Assembly (NCBI GenBank): GCA_963758505.1
Contig: CAVWVJ010000001.1
Coordinates: forward strand, 1,550,001 to 1,614,000
Length of the DNA: 64,000 nt
Origin: Korobacter sp963758505
GTDB taxonomy: Bacteria; Acidobacteriota; Terriglobia; Terriglobales; Acidobacteriaceae
Direction of reading: 5' to 3'
Below are positions 50,917 through 60,387 of the stretch, one piece after another. The stretch's first letter is position 1. Every line of letters starts with the position of its first letter. The notes under the pieces are model-generated. The model searched no databases. It was not told the origin of the DNA and saw only the letters and a list, made by a program, of their open reading frames with translations. Position numbers and translations under genes: made by a program.

Positions 50917-51381
50917 TTATTTGCCGTCGACCAGGGCGTTCAGTTGGTTCTCCAATTCGAGCGCGGCATCGCGGAACTGGAGCAGTTGCCCCTTCTGAAA
51001 CTGGATATCCGGGTTGGCCAGATCCCCCTGGATCAGCCGGCATAGCTGGTAGGCCACGCGGATTCTCTCGCCCGCCAGGACCGTAAGCACGGTCTGCGGA
51101 TCGGTTTCCATTTGCTTGGAATTGGCGAACTGCTCGACCGCCCATGCCGTGTTTCGCACCCGGTTCACCGCGTCGCGGAAGTCGGTGAGGATGCGCGAAT
51201 CCACGTCACTCTCCGAGGCCAGCAACTCGTGAATCTGCCGGAGTTCGTCCGTAACATTTTCAAGCCTGACTGAAACCGAAGCACCGGTATGCATGGCAGA
51301 ACTCACTGCTTCCTCCGCGGAGACATCTGACGCAAGCATTGTAAGCTGCTCCAACCGCGATCGGGATACGCCAGCAGTCAT
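50917..51381 (-). CDS. Hypothetical alpha-helical protein
   Basis: About 154 residues from the ATG at 51381 (195 in the longest frame). It has no signal peptide, and nearly all of it is predicted helix with heptad-like leucines: VTDELRQIHELLASESDV, DFRDAVNRVRNTAWAVEQF, ELENQLNALVDGK. Could be a four-helix bundle. No family recognised. It converges on truB. Confidence 0.6.
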   Translation of the reverse strand: MTAGVSRSRLEQLTMLASDVSAEEAVSSAMHTGASVSVRLENVTDELRQIHELLASESDVDSRILTDFRDAVNRVRNTAWAVEQFANSKQMETDPQTVLTVLAGERIRVAYQLCRLIQGDLANPDIQFQKGQLLQFRDAALELENQLNALVDGK

Positions 51382-51530
51382 CCACCTTTGGTAATAAGAG
51401 ACCAACGACCCGCAGCTGCGGAGCAGGTAAGTAGCTGGACCGGAAGCTGTTATGCTTTGCTCTCCCTCGAAATGGAAACGTGCTGGCACCGCCGCGCATC
51501 CCACTTAAGGGTAAGAGAATCGAGGTTCCT

Positions 51531-51908
51531 ATGCGCAGACTCACCGAGCGATGGCAGCCGGTTCAGGTTGCCACCCTCAGCACCCTGAGGAAGCACCTGG
51601 AGAGCCTCAGCGGACCAGACTGCAAATTCACCATCGAGAAAGCGCATGGCGACCGCGTCGCGGTTCGTTGCGAACGCGCAAACGGCGGAGAGAAATCTCG
51701 TTCGGTCGTAATTCTTCCCGCCTATCCCACGGGGCACCCGGATGACGAACCTGCCAATCCCAACGTGGTGCTCGATCCGGTCGAATTCATCGGCGCCGAA
51801 ACCTGTGCGAAGAGGGAAGTGTTCGCTCCCTTGCTTGGCGAAGAGGTGCTCGCCTATTACCACAAGCAACATCCCCACAGCGAGCTTTCCATAAGCCGCT
51901 GCTGTTAG
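51531..51908 (+). CDS. Hypothetical protein
   Basis: 125 residues from ATG 51531 (142 from 51480). Mixed alpha/beta, ends in CC; contains VQVATLSTLRKHLESLSG, RVAVRCERANG and EVLAYYHKQHPHSELS. No domain recognised. It overlaps the convergent HAD gene by 4 nt. Confidence 0.55.
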   Translation: MRRLTERWQPVQVATLSTLRKHLESLSGPDCKFTIEKAHGDRVAVRCERANGGEKSRSVVILPAYPTGHPDDEPANPNVVLDPVEFIGAETCAKREVFAPLLGEEVLAYYHKQHPHSELSISRCC

Positions 51909-52591
51909 CCGGCCTGGAGGCGACCGAGGACCTCTGCCAATTCCTTGAGATCCCGCACGATGAAATCAGGCGGAATCGCCAGCGGGTACAAGCTCTTGCC
52001 CGGCCGCGCCACGAACACCCCTTGCATCCCGGCGGCTTTGATCCCCGCGATGTCCCAGCCATGCGCCGCGACCATCATCGCCTCTTCCGGCCGCACCTTC
52101 ATCTGCTCCGCCGCCCAGTGATACGTCCGGAGATGCGGCTTGTAAAGCTTCAGGTCTTCAATGCTGAGGCGCTTGTCGAAAAACTCCGTCAATCCCGCGT
52201 TCTCCAATTGCGTTTTGACACCCAGGTTCGACGAGTTGGTCAGCGTTGCCAAAGAATACCCTTGGCTCCTCAGCGCTCGCAGCCCTTCTTTCACATCCGG
52301 ATGCGGCGGCAGCGCCCGCAAGGGCCCAACGATTGCCGCTTTGGCTTTCTCCTCGCTCAACTCGATCCCGTTGCTGCGGGCGACCATCGTCAGGGCCGCT
52401 GCGCCAATCTCTCCGAAATCGTGATAGCGCTCGGTCGCGCTATCCACCAGCGAATGGTGCAGCATGGTGGAAAACCAAAGCGGCAACAAATCCTTGCGCC
52501 CACCCAGGGCCGCTCCTACAGGCTCCCGCAACGCTGCAAGATCCAGCAACGTCTCGTTCACATCGAAAAAGATGACTTTCGGCTTTTTCAT
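51905..52591 (-). CDS. Haloacid dehalogenase type II family hydrolase
   Basis: 228 residues with FFDVNETLLDL (nucleophile Asp), TLTNSSNLGVKTQLENAG (motif 2), KPHLRTYHWAAEQM (Lys of motif 3) and MVAAHGWDIAGIKAAGM (motif 4). This is the L-2-haloacid dehalogenase branch of HAD; real substrates in soil bacteria may be other 2-substituted acids or phosphates. Confidence 0.86.
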   Translation of the reverse strand: MKKPKVIFFDVNETLLDLAALREPVGAALGGRKDLLPLWFSTMLHHSLVDSATERYHDFGEIGAAALTMVARSNGIELSEEKAKAAIVGPLRALPPHPDVKEGLRALRSQGYSLATLTNSSNLGVKTQLENAGLTEFFDKRLSIEDLKLYKPHLRTYHWAAEQMKVRPEEAMMVAAHGWDIAGIKAAGMQGVFVARPGKSLYPLAIPPDFIVRDLKELAEVLGRLQAG

Positions 52592-52694
52592 AACCTAATG
52601 AGATGCGGGGACACTCTGCGCCGCATCAACTCCCAGCCAAGCATCTATTGTTCACGAATAGTTGCGGAATCCGCGCTCCAGGAAAGGAAAAACA

Positions 52695-53090
52695 ATGGAT
52701 ATCCAAAGAGTCGGCACACAACCTTCCGCTAAGGGGCCATCGGACTGGTTCACCGGCACGGTGCGAATCGATCCGCTCTTCCAGGCACCCGACCCGGCGC
52801 TCGTTCAAGGGGCGAGCGTCACCTTCGAACCCGGCGCTCGAACCGCATGGCATACCCATCCGCTGGGCCAGACTCTGATCGTCACCGCCGGATGCGGCTG
52901 GGCACAGCGCAAAGGCGGAGCAGTCGAGGAGATCCATCCCGGGGATGTGGTCTGGTTTGCGCCCGGAGAGAAACACTGGCATGGCGCCACGCCGACCACG
53001 GCCATGACCCACATCGCCATCCAGGAAAAACTCAACGGCAAAGTCGTCGACTGGTTGGAAAAGGTCAGCGACGAGCAATACCAGCGCTGA
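52695..53090 (+). CDS. Single-domain cupin protein
   Basis: 131 residues with a metal-binding cupin core: GARTAWHTHPLGQTLIV (two His) and GDVVWFAPGEKHWHGATP (further His). Similar proteins are annotated as carboxymuconolactone-associated or quercetin-dioxygenase-like, without known substrate. ATG with GAAAGG upstream. Confidence 0.82.
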   Translation: MDIQRVGTQPSAKGPSDWFTGTVRIDPLFQAPDPALVQGASVTFEPGARTAWHTHPLGQTLIVTAGCGWAQRKGGAVEEIHPGDVVWFAPGEKHWHGATPTTAMTHIAIQEKLNGKVVDWLEKVSDEQYQR

Positions 53091-53242
53091 AACCGAGGCG
53101 CAACGAGGATCCATCAGGCCGTTCGCGTCGTTAGCTGGAATGTCCGATAACAGATATTATGTAAAGTAGCGTGGGGACGGCGTATTTCCAGCATGAGCAG
53201 CCGCCCGTGAGCTCGGGTCTCCCCAAGGTTCCCGCTTTGTCC

Positions 53243-53248
53243 TATACT
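53243..53248 (+). promoter_or_regulatory. -10 element of the MBL-rhodanese gene
   Basis: TATACT, 11 nt before ATG 53260, leaving a leader of about 5 nt. A TTCCCG at about 53229 could be a -35 with a short spacer. Confidence 0.35.
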
Positions 53249-53259
53249 CACCCGCGCTT

Positions 53260-54663
53260 ATGGCCGCCGTTGAAATCGAACAGTTCTTTCTCGGATGTCT
53301 CGCCCACGCCTCCTACCTGGTCTCGTCCGAAGGCGTAGCCGCCGTCATCGATCCGCAGCGCGACGTGGAGATCTACCTCGAGACTGCGCGCCAAAAGAAT
53401 CTCAAGATCGCTCACATCCTCGAGACGCATCTCCACGCCGATTTCGTCTCCGGACACCACGAGCTCGCCGAGCGCACCGGGGCGCGCATTTATCTGGGCG
53501 AAGGCGCCGGAGCCAAGTTCCCGCACACGGCGGTCAAGACCGGCGACTCGATTCGCTTCGGCAACGGCCGGCTCGACTTTCTTCAGACACCCGGCCACAC
53601 TTTGGAAAGCATCTCGATTGTCCTGACCGACCTTGCCGAACCCTCGGCGCCCAAGGCGGTCTTCACCGGGGATACTCTCTTCGTCGGCGACGTCGGCCGC
53701 CCGGACCTCTCCGGAGACCACACGCCGCAGGAGCTGGCGGCAATGCTGTTCCAGAGCCTGCACCAGGGCCTCCTCAAGCTGCCGGACGAGACCACGATCT
53801 ATCCGGCGCACGGCGCGGGCTCTCTCTGCGGCCGCCAGATGGGCGCCGAGCGCTTCTCGACCATCGGCAAGGAGCGCCGCAGCAATTACGCATTGCAGGC
53901 CCGCACCTCCGACGACTTCGTCCGCTTGCTCACTGACGCGCTTCCTCCGCGGCCTGCATATTTCAGCCGCGAGGTGGAACTGAACCGCGAAGGCGCTGCC
54001 GCGTTGGAAAGCCTCCCAAGCCCCGCCGCTATCCGAGGGCCTGAAGTTCTGCGCCTTCAGGCCGAAGGCGCCATCGTCCTCGATACCCGGCCCGTAATTG
54101 AGTTTGCGGTTGCCCACGTTCCCGGATCGCTGCATATTGCCCTCTCCGGCCAATACGCCTCGTGGGCGGCGCGCATCATGGGCCTCGATCGGCAGATCAT
54201 CCTGGTTGGCGAAGATGCGGCGCACGTGCGCGAATCGCAAATGCGTCTCGCCCGCGTCGGCATTGAAAAGGTGACCGCCTACCTGGAGGGCGGCATCAGC
54301 GGCTGGGTGCAGAGCGGCCTCGAACTCGATTACATCCCTCAAGTATCGGTTGAAGAATTCTCCGATCTAGTCGAGAAAGAAAAGGACCACATCGCTTTGC
54401 TCGATGTCCGCGAGGCGGGCGAAGTCGCCGCCGGGGCAATCGATGGATCGTCCCGCATCCCGCTCGGCCAGTTGCCTGCCCGCACCGGCGAGCTCGGCCG
54501 CGACAAGCTTCTCGTCGTCCACTGCAAAGGTGGCTACCGCAGCTCCATCGCGACCAGCATCTTGCGGCAACACGGCTTCCGCGATGTCGCGAATCTTACC
54601 GGAGGCTACGACGCGTGGCTCGCCGCTCGACAAGCTGCCTCCGCAGCGAGCTCGAGCCTGTAG
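53260..54663 (+). CDS. Persulfide dioxygenase-like MBL hydrolase with two rhodanese domains
   Basis: 467 residues. The metallo-beta-lactamase domain (1-240) has ETHLHADFVSGHHEL, the TPGHTLESIS block and GDTLFVGDVGRPDL, as in ETHE1-like persulfide dioxygenases. A first rhodanese domain (about 260-350) lacks an active Cys, and a second (360-460) has VVHCKGGYRSS with the catalytic Cys. It likely handles glutathione or protein persulfides in sulfide detoxification. Confidence 0.88.
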   Translation: MAAVEIEQFFLGCLAHASYLVSSEGVAAVIDPQRDVEIYLETARQKNLKIAHILETHLHADFVSGHHELAERTGARIYLGEGAGAKFPHTAVKTGDSIRFGNGRLDFLQTPGHTLESISIVLTDLAEPSAPKAVFTGDTLFVGDVGRPDLSGDHTPQELAAMLFQSLHQGLLKLPDETTIYPAHGAGSLCGRQMGAERFSTIGKERRSNYALQARTSDDFVRLLTDALPPRPAYFSREVELNREGAAALESLPSPAAIRGPEVLRLQAEGAIVLDTRPVIEFAVAHVPGSLHIALSGQYASWAARIMGLDRQIILVGEDAAHVRESQMRLARVGIEKVTAYLEGGISGWVQSGLELDYIPQVSVEEFSDLVEKEKDHIALLDVREAGEVAAGAIDGSSRIPLGQLPARTGELGRDKLLVVHCKGGYRSSIATSILRQHGFRDVANLTGGYDAWLAARQAASAASSSL

Positions 54664-54706
54664 AGCAGCGGATCGTCCAACCGGGAAGCAAGTTCCCTCG
54701 CGCCGT

Positions 54707-56755
54707 CTACGGCATCGAATATGCCAGGTTGTCGAAGCGAAGCCTGTTGCCACCAGTGAATTCGAAAGTGACGTCGGAAGCTGCGTGCTGCCATCCGGTT
54801 CTGAAACGGCGAAGCTGCTTGGGACCGATCGTCACGAACACCGCGGAGTTCCCTGCCGATCGAACCCGCACAGTAACTTCGGCATCGCCGTCATTGTAGA
54901 TATCGATCCCCGCCATGACGCGCGGCGCGTAAAACGTGAAGCCTGCGTGACGCGCCTCACCATCGGCAAGTGCGAGGTTGAAGGTGCCAAACTTGCCCAG
55001 CGGTCCCGCAATCCGCCACACGCCGCTGCCCCAGTCGACAACACCGCTGGGATACTGTCCGACAAGCGCCGTTCCCACGGGAAGGTGCGGGTCGTCAAAG
55101 GTGATGAAGGTCGGCGGACGGTCCCCATGGCCCTGGATGTCAACATCCCGGGAACTCGTGTGATGGATGGAAAGCACACCCGTCTTTTCGTCAAAGACAT
55201 ATCCTTCGCGATCGGGAAATCTGCCCGGCGTGATCGCTTTTCCTCCCACCATCACGGCCTCCGGCCGGAAGTTCAATCGCAGAACGTCGAAGGATTCGGC
55301 GTCGAATGTCGAGTAGGTGATCGACCCTTTTCCATACGCAATCTTCGTCACCACCGAACTCGATCCCAGCAGGTGAGACTCGTCGGCCGGCGCCCACTCC
55401 GGCACTGCCCAGAATGCATCCATCATGCGGCGTGGCCCATCCGCAAACTCATCGGTAAACCACCACTGGTTGCTGAACGGCGCGTGCGCCTCCGCGGGAA
55501 GCCCCTGAAAGTAAGTCACCCAGTTGTAGGTGCGGTAGGCCGCTTCCTTGTATGCCGCATCCCCGGTCTTCGCGAAGTACAGCGCTTCCACCGCGGCCAG
55601 CCTTGCGCTGTGACTATCGCAACACTGGTTGGGAAGATTGCAGCAGAAGGTTTTCCCGTCTCCCTGTTCCGTGGTCACAGTTGCGCCGTGCACAACATAT
55701 TTTGGCCACTTCGGCGTCGTTTTCACCCACTCGATCAGTTGCCGCGCATGATCCTTCCACGCGGCATCTTTCTCGGGCTGCAGCAGCACGTAGCGGGCGA
55801 ACTCAAGCGGAATCACCTGGTTCATGTTCTCCATGCTTCCCGGTACATCCTCGAAGTAGCCGACCCACACATTGTTCTGCATGGGATACTTCATCAGCCA
55901 CGCCCATGCGCCCGCGCGCACCCTTTTGTACGAGGCAATATCCCCTGCGCCGAGCCGAGTCAACTCATCGAACAAAAGGATCGGGTCCAATACGTTGGCG
56001 GAGTAAGGAAACATTCCCTTCCCACCTTCCACCCGGCCGCTCTTCGCGGAACAGCGGCCCGGCCACGGCGAATGTTTCTCATCGCCCGCCGTATAGTTCT
56101 TCACCAGCGCATCCGCACAGCGAATCGCCGCGCGAAGATACTTCGTGTTGCCGGTCATCTCGTAGAGCCGGAGGTAGGCATAGCCATCTCCACCCACCAC
56201 GTGCGGTTCCACATAGTCTTCGCCATGCTCGCTCCATCCCGTATAGCGCGGGCTTCCCGGGTTGGCCGATGGATAAGGCACTCCCGCCCAGGCATAGCCT
56301 TCCGGCGTCAGGCCATTCTCCAATTCGTAATCGACGAAGTTCTGCAGGAACTCGAGCGTCCTCGCGTCGCCCGTGTAGGGATAGAGCCGCTCGATGAACC
56401 CGGTCATCATTTCGCGAAGGTAGCCGGTAGAGTTCGCCCAGTGGCGGTCTGGCGTCAGTTCAAAAGTGGTCCGGTCGAAGTCGAAGCAACAATAAAAGTA
56501 GGGTAGGCGCTGGCGGTTGTATTGGTCCCACACCACCGTCCATTGCGAGAGAAAATACGAGGAGTAGGAATAACCGGTGTCGTCCGGCATCGGCCACGGC
56601 AGCAGCTTTCCCTCGTGATCGAGCGCCACCGGCCGTCCGGCAATGGTCGGCGCATTCACGATCGAGGTTACGGGAAATGGCTGCTGGCCTGCCGCGATCG
56701 CGGCAAGAACAAAGCCGGCGATCAGGGTTCTCGCCGCGTTGACAGCCAGTTTCAT
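54707..56755 (-). CDS. Large secreted protein with (alpha/alpha)-toroid-like body
   Basis: 682 residues from ATG 56755: signal peptide (1-25), a helix-rich central region resembling six-hairpin glycosidases or pectate-type enzymes (YLREMMTGFIERLYPYTGD, YLRAAIRCADALVKNYT, EALYFAKTGDAAYKEAAYRT), and beta-rich C-terminal ~170 residues (GSGVWRIAGPLGKFGTFNL). A Cys cluster FCCNLPNQCCDSHSARL resembles the CCP/N-type segment in some glycoside hydrolase families. A polysaccharide-acting enzyme is a fair guess; no catalytic residues can be named. It shares a start-stop overlap with the upstream small gene. Confidence 0.7.
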   Translation of the reverse strand: MKLAVNAARTLIAGFVLAAIAAGQQPFPVTSIVNAPTIAGRPVALDHEGKLLPWPMPDDTGYSYSSYFLSQWTVVWDQYNRQRLPYFYCCFDFDRTTFELTPDRHWANSTGYLREMMTGFIERLYPYTGDARTLEFLQNFVDYELENGLTPEGYAWAGVPYPSANPGSPRYTGWSEHGEDYVEPHVVGGDGYAYLRLYEMTGNTKYLRAAIRCADALVKNYTAGDEKHSPWPGRCSAKSGRVEGGKGMFPYSANVLDPILLFDELTRLGAGDIASYKRVRAGAWAWLMKYPMQNNVWVGYFEDVPGSMENMNQVIPLEFARYVLLQPEKDAAWKDHARQLIEWVKTTPKWPKYVVHGATVTTEQGDGKTFCCNLPNQCCDSHSARLAAVEALYFAKTGDAAYKEAAYRTYNWVTYFQGLPAEAHAPFSNQWWFTDEFADGPRRMMDAFWAVPEWAPADESHLLGSSSVVTKIAYGKGSITYSTFDAESFDVLRLNFRPEAVMVGGKAITPGRFPDREGYVFDEKTGVLSIHHTSSRDVDIQGHGDRPPTFITFDDPHLPVGTALVGQYPSGVVDWGSGVWRIAGPLGKFGTFNLALADGEARHAGFTFYAPRVMAGIDIYNDGDAEVTVRVRSAGNSAVFVTIGPKQLRRFRTGWQHAASDVTFEFTGGNRLRFDNLAYSMP

Positions 56756-57078
56756 ACCGGACGTTCCCCGGAGGAGTCCGCCAGCAGCCGATGCAGTTCC
56801 GCGCGAAATGCCTCGAGCTCCGCGATCCGCTCCGGCGTCGCTTCCACGATCTCCGATTTCGCCTGGAAGACCTTGCGTCCGGCTACTTCCGTCAGAACGC
56901 CGAGGACCTCGCCCATCCGCCACCCCGGAGTGCCCATGATCTGCAGGCCATCGACACCGGGCACGAGGAGCGCAACGCAGTTCCCTTTCGTGACCCCGAT
57001 CAACTTCGGGTAACGCTCGAAGGTTTGCAGCTCAAATCCAGCTAAATAGATATGTTGCAGTTGGGCGGCAGAGTCCAT
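56752..57078 (-). CDS. Small hypothetical protein, coupled to the large secreted protein
   Basis: 108 residues: beta-rich N-terminal half (QHIYLAGFELQTFERYPKLIG, CVALLVPGVDGLQIMG) and a C-terminal helical tail (ERIAELEAFRAELHRLLAD). Its stop overlaps the start of the secreted protein gene by 4 nt, and it starts 6 nt after carB, so it may belong to the car transcript. No family recognised. Confidence 0.65.
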   Translation of the reverse strand: MDSAAQLQHIYLAGFELQTFERYPKLIGVTKGNCVALLVPGVDGLQIMGTPGWRMGEVLGVLTEVAGRKVFQAKSEIVEATPERIAELEAFRAELHRLLADSSGERPV

Positions 57079-57084
57079 GTAAGG

Positions 57085-60000
57085 CTAGTCGGCAGCCGAC
57101 GACCCCTGCTTGCGCTCGCGATGCAGTTCCTGCAAGGCATAGACCGTCGTCTTGCCCTTTTGCAGCGCCGCGATGCCCTCGACCACCGCGCGGCCCGCCG
57201 ACAGGGTTGTGATCGTCGGGATGCGGGCCGTGATCGCCGCCCGCCGGATTGCCTTCTCGTCGAACCACGGCTCGGAACCTTGCGGCGTATTGATGATGAG
57301 TTGAATGCGTTCGCCCTTGATCAGATCGACGACATTCGGCCGGCCCTCTTTGACCTTGAAGACGCGCTCCACCTGCAGCCCGGCATCTTCGATCACGTCG
57401 GCCGTGCCGTGGGTTGCGACGAGTTTGAATCCGAGTTCGACGAAGCGCTTCGCGAGCGCGGCCGCATGCGGCTTATCGCGTCGGCTGACGCTGATGAAGA
57501 CCGTTCCACTCGTTGGCAGCTTTTGTCCGGCGGCCATTTGCGCCTTGGCGAAGGCCTCGCCGAAGTTGTCGGCCACACCCATAACTTCGCCCGTCGATTT
57601 CATCTCTGGCCCGAGCACGGTATCGACGCCCGGGAACTTGCCCCAGGGAAAGACGGGAGATTTCACGTAGTAGCAGTCCCCTGTCGCCAGGTCCGTTGCC
57701 CGCTCAACATTCTCCGGAAGAAACTCTCGCAGCTTCCGGCCCGTCATCAGCCGGGCGGCAATCTTCGCCAGCGGCACGCCGGTTGCCTTCGAGACGTACG
57801 GAATCGTGCGCGAGGCCCGCGGATTGACCTCAATGACAAATACCTTGTCGCGCTGGATCGCGTACTGCACATTCATCAGCCCGACAACCTTCAGTGCCCT
57901 CGCCAATCGGAACGTGTAGTCGCGGATGGTGGCCAGCACCTTGTGGGACAGATCCACGGATGGCAGCACGCACGAAGAATCGCCGGAGTGTATGCCGGCC
58001 TCCTCGATGTGCTGCATGATGCCGCCGATCACTACATCCTCGCCGTCGGAGATGCAATCCACATCCACCTCCGTCGCGTCCTCGAGGAAGTGGTCGATGA
58101 GCACTGGACGCTCTTGCGAGTATTCGACGGCCTGCCGCATGTAGCGCTCAACCTCCTCGCGCTCGTAGCAGATCATCATCGCGCGCCCGCCAAGGACGTA
58201 GGAAGGCCGCACCAGCACCGGGTATCCGATGCGGTTTGCGTTCGCCACCGCCTCTTCCAGGCTCGTCGCCGTCGCACCGGGCGGCTGCGGAATATCCAGT
58301 TCTTCCAGCAGCTTGTTGAAGCGCTTCCGGTCTTCCGCGAGATCGATGGATTCCGGCGAAGTTCCAATTACCGGCACCCCCGCGGCCTTCAACGGCAGCG
58401 CCAGGTTCAGCGGTGTCTGGCCGCCGTATTGCACGATCACGCCGATCGGTGCCCCCGAAGCCGCCTCGTGCTCGTAGATTTCCATCACATCTTCGAAGGT
58501 CAGCGGCTCGAAGTAAAGTCGATCGCTGGTGTCGTAGTCCGTCGACACGGTCTCGGGATTGCAATTGACCATGATGGTCTCGAAGCCATCATCGCGCAGC
58601 GCGAAGGCCGCATGGCAGCAACAGTAATCGAACTCAATCCCCTGCCCGATGCGGTTCGGCCCGCTGCCCAGGATGATGATCTTCTTCCGGTCGGTGGGCG
58701 CGGCTTCGTCTTCTTCTTCGTAGGTCGAGTAGAGATACGGCGTAAAGCTCTCGAACTCCGCGGCGCAGGTATCCACGCGCTTGTACACCGGACGAACGCC
58801 GCTGGCGTGACGCTTTTCATACACGAGGGCAGCCGAACCACGGCCACCCTTCACGTTCCACAGGTTGGCCAGCCGCTCGTCGGAGAACCCCATGCGCTTC
58901 AGCTCGCGCATTTCCTCCGTCCCGATCTCATCCGGTGTATGGCCTTCCGTATGCGCGTGGGCGTGGGCAATATCTTTTAGCTGGTGCAGGAACCACGGAT
59001 CGATCTTTGTCAGGTCATGGACTTTTTCGATCGTCCAGCCATGCAGCAGCGCGTGACGCACATACTGCAGGCGCTCAGGATGCGCGGTGACCAGCCGCTT
59101 GGTAATGATTCGCTCTTCGACTTTTTCGGATGCGATGCTCTTACCGGTCTCCAGCGAGCGGATGCCCTTCATCAAGGCTTCCTTGAAGGTGCGCCCGATC
59201 GCCATCGCTTCGCCCACCGATTTCATCTGCGGCCCGAGCGACGCATCGGCGCCCGGAAATTTCTCGAACTGCCATTTGGGAATTTTGACGACCACGTAGT
59301 CGAGCGTCGGCTCGAAACAGGCCGGCGTCTTGCGCGTTATGTCGTTGGTGATTTCGTCGAGCGTGTAGCCGACGGCGAGCCGCGCCGCAATCTTCGCGAT
59401 CGGAAACCCGGTCGCCTTCGAAGCCAGCGCCGAGGAGCGCGAGACGCGCGGGTTCATCTCGATCACGATCATCCGCCCCGTCTTCGGGTCGGTAGCGAAC
59501 TGGATGTTCGAACCGCCGGTCTCGACGCCAATCTCGCGGATCACCTTGATCGCCGCGTCGCGCATGAGCTGGTATTCGCGGTCGCTGAGCGTCTGTGCCG
59601 GCGCGACGGTGATCGAATCGCCGGTGTGCACGCCCATGGGATCGAAGTTCTCGATCGAGCAGATCGACGATGACGTTGTCCTTCACATCGCGCATCAGTT
59701 CGAGTTCGTACTCTTTCCAGCCGAGCACCGATTCTTCCAGCAGTACTTCATGCACCGGCGAGAGGTCGAGTCCCTTCGCCAGCAACTCCATCAGCTCTTC
59801 GCGGTTGTAGGCAATACCGCCACCGCTGCCGCCCAACGTGAACGAGGGCCGCAGCACCAGCGGAAATCCAAGTTTCGCGCTGAACTCGATGCCGTCTTTG
59901 AGGTTGTTCACCAGCGCCGACCGCGGCACGTCGAGGCCGATCTTGGTCATTGCATCTTTGAAAAGCAGCCGGTCTTCGGCCTTCTTGATCGCCGCCAGTT

Positions 60001-60385
60001 GCGCGCCGATGAGGGTCACGCCGTACTTCTCGAGCACACCGCCATCGGCGAGATCCACCGCCAGGTTCAGCGCCGTCTGTCCGCCGACCGTGGGCAGCAG
60101 GGCAAACTTCCCGGCCCCGCGCTGGTGCTTCATCATCTCGGCTTCAATGCGGATGATCTCTTCGAGGTATTGCAGCGTGAGCGGCTCGATATAGGTCCGA
60201 TCGGCCATCTCCGGATCGGTCATGATGGTCGCTGGATTCGAGTTTGCAAGTACGACCTCGTACCCTTCCGCCTTGAGCGCCTTGCACGCCTGCGCCCCGG
60301 AGTAGTCGAACTCCGCCGATTGCCCGATGACGATGGGACCGGAACCGATAATCAGAATCTTCGAGATGTCGTTACGACGCGGCAC
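57085..60385 (-). CDS. carB: Carbamoyl-phosphate synthase large subunit; frame broken once
   Basis: About 1,100 residues: two ATP-grasp halves (ILIIGSGPIVIGQSAEFDYS, then IIILGSGPNRIGQGIEFDYC), oligomerisation domain, and the MGS-like C-terminal regulatory domain (FISVSRRDKPHAAALAKRF). It makes carbamoyl phosphate for pyrimidines and arginine with CarA. The frame shifts at about 59665; removing one base restores ICSIENFDPMGVHTGDS. GTG start at 60385, 2 nt after the stop of a lipoprotein gene that separates it from carA. Confidence 0.92.
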
Positions 60386-60387
60386 CT

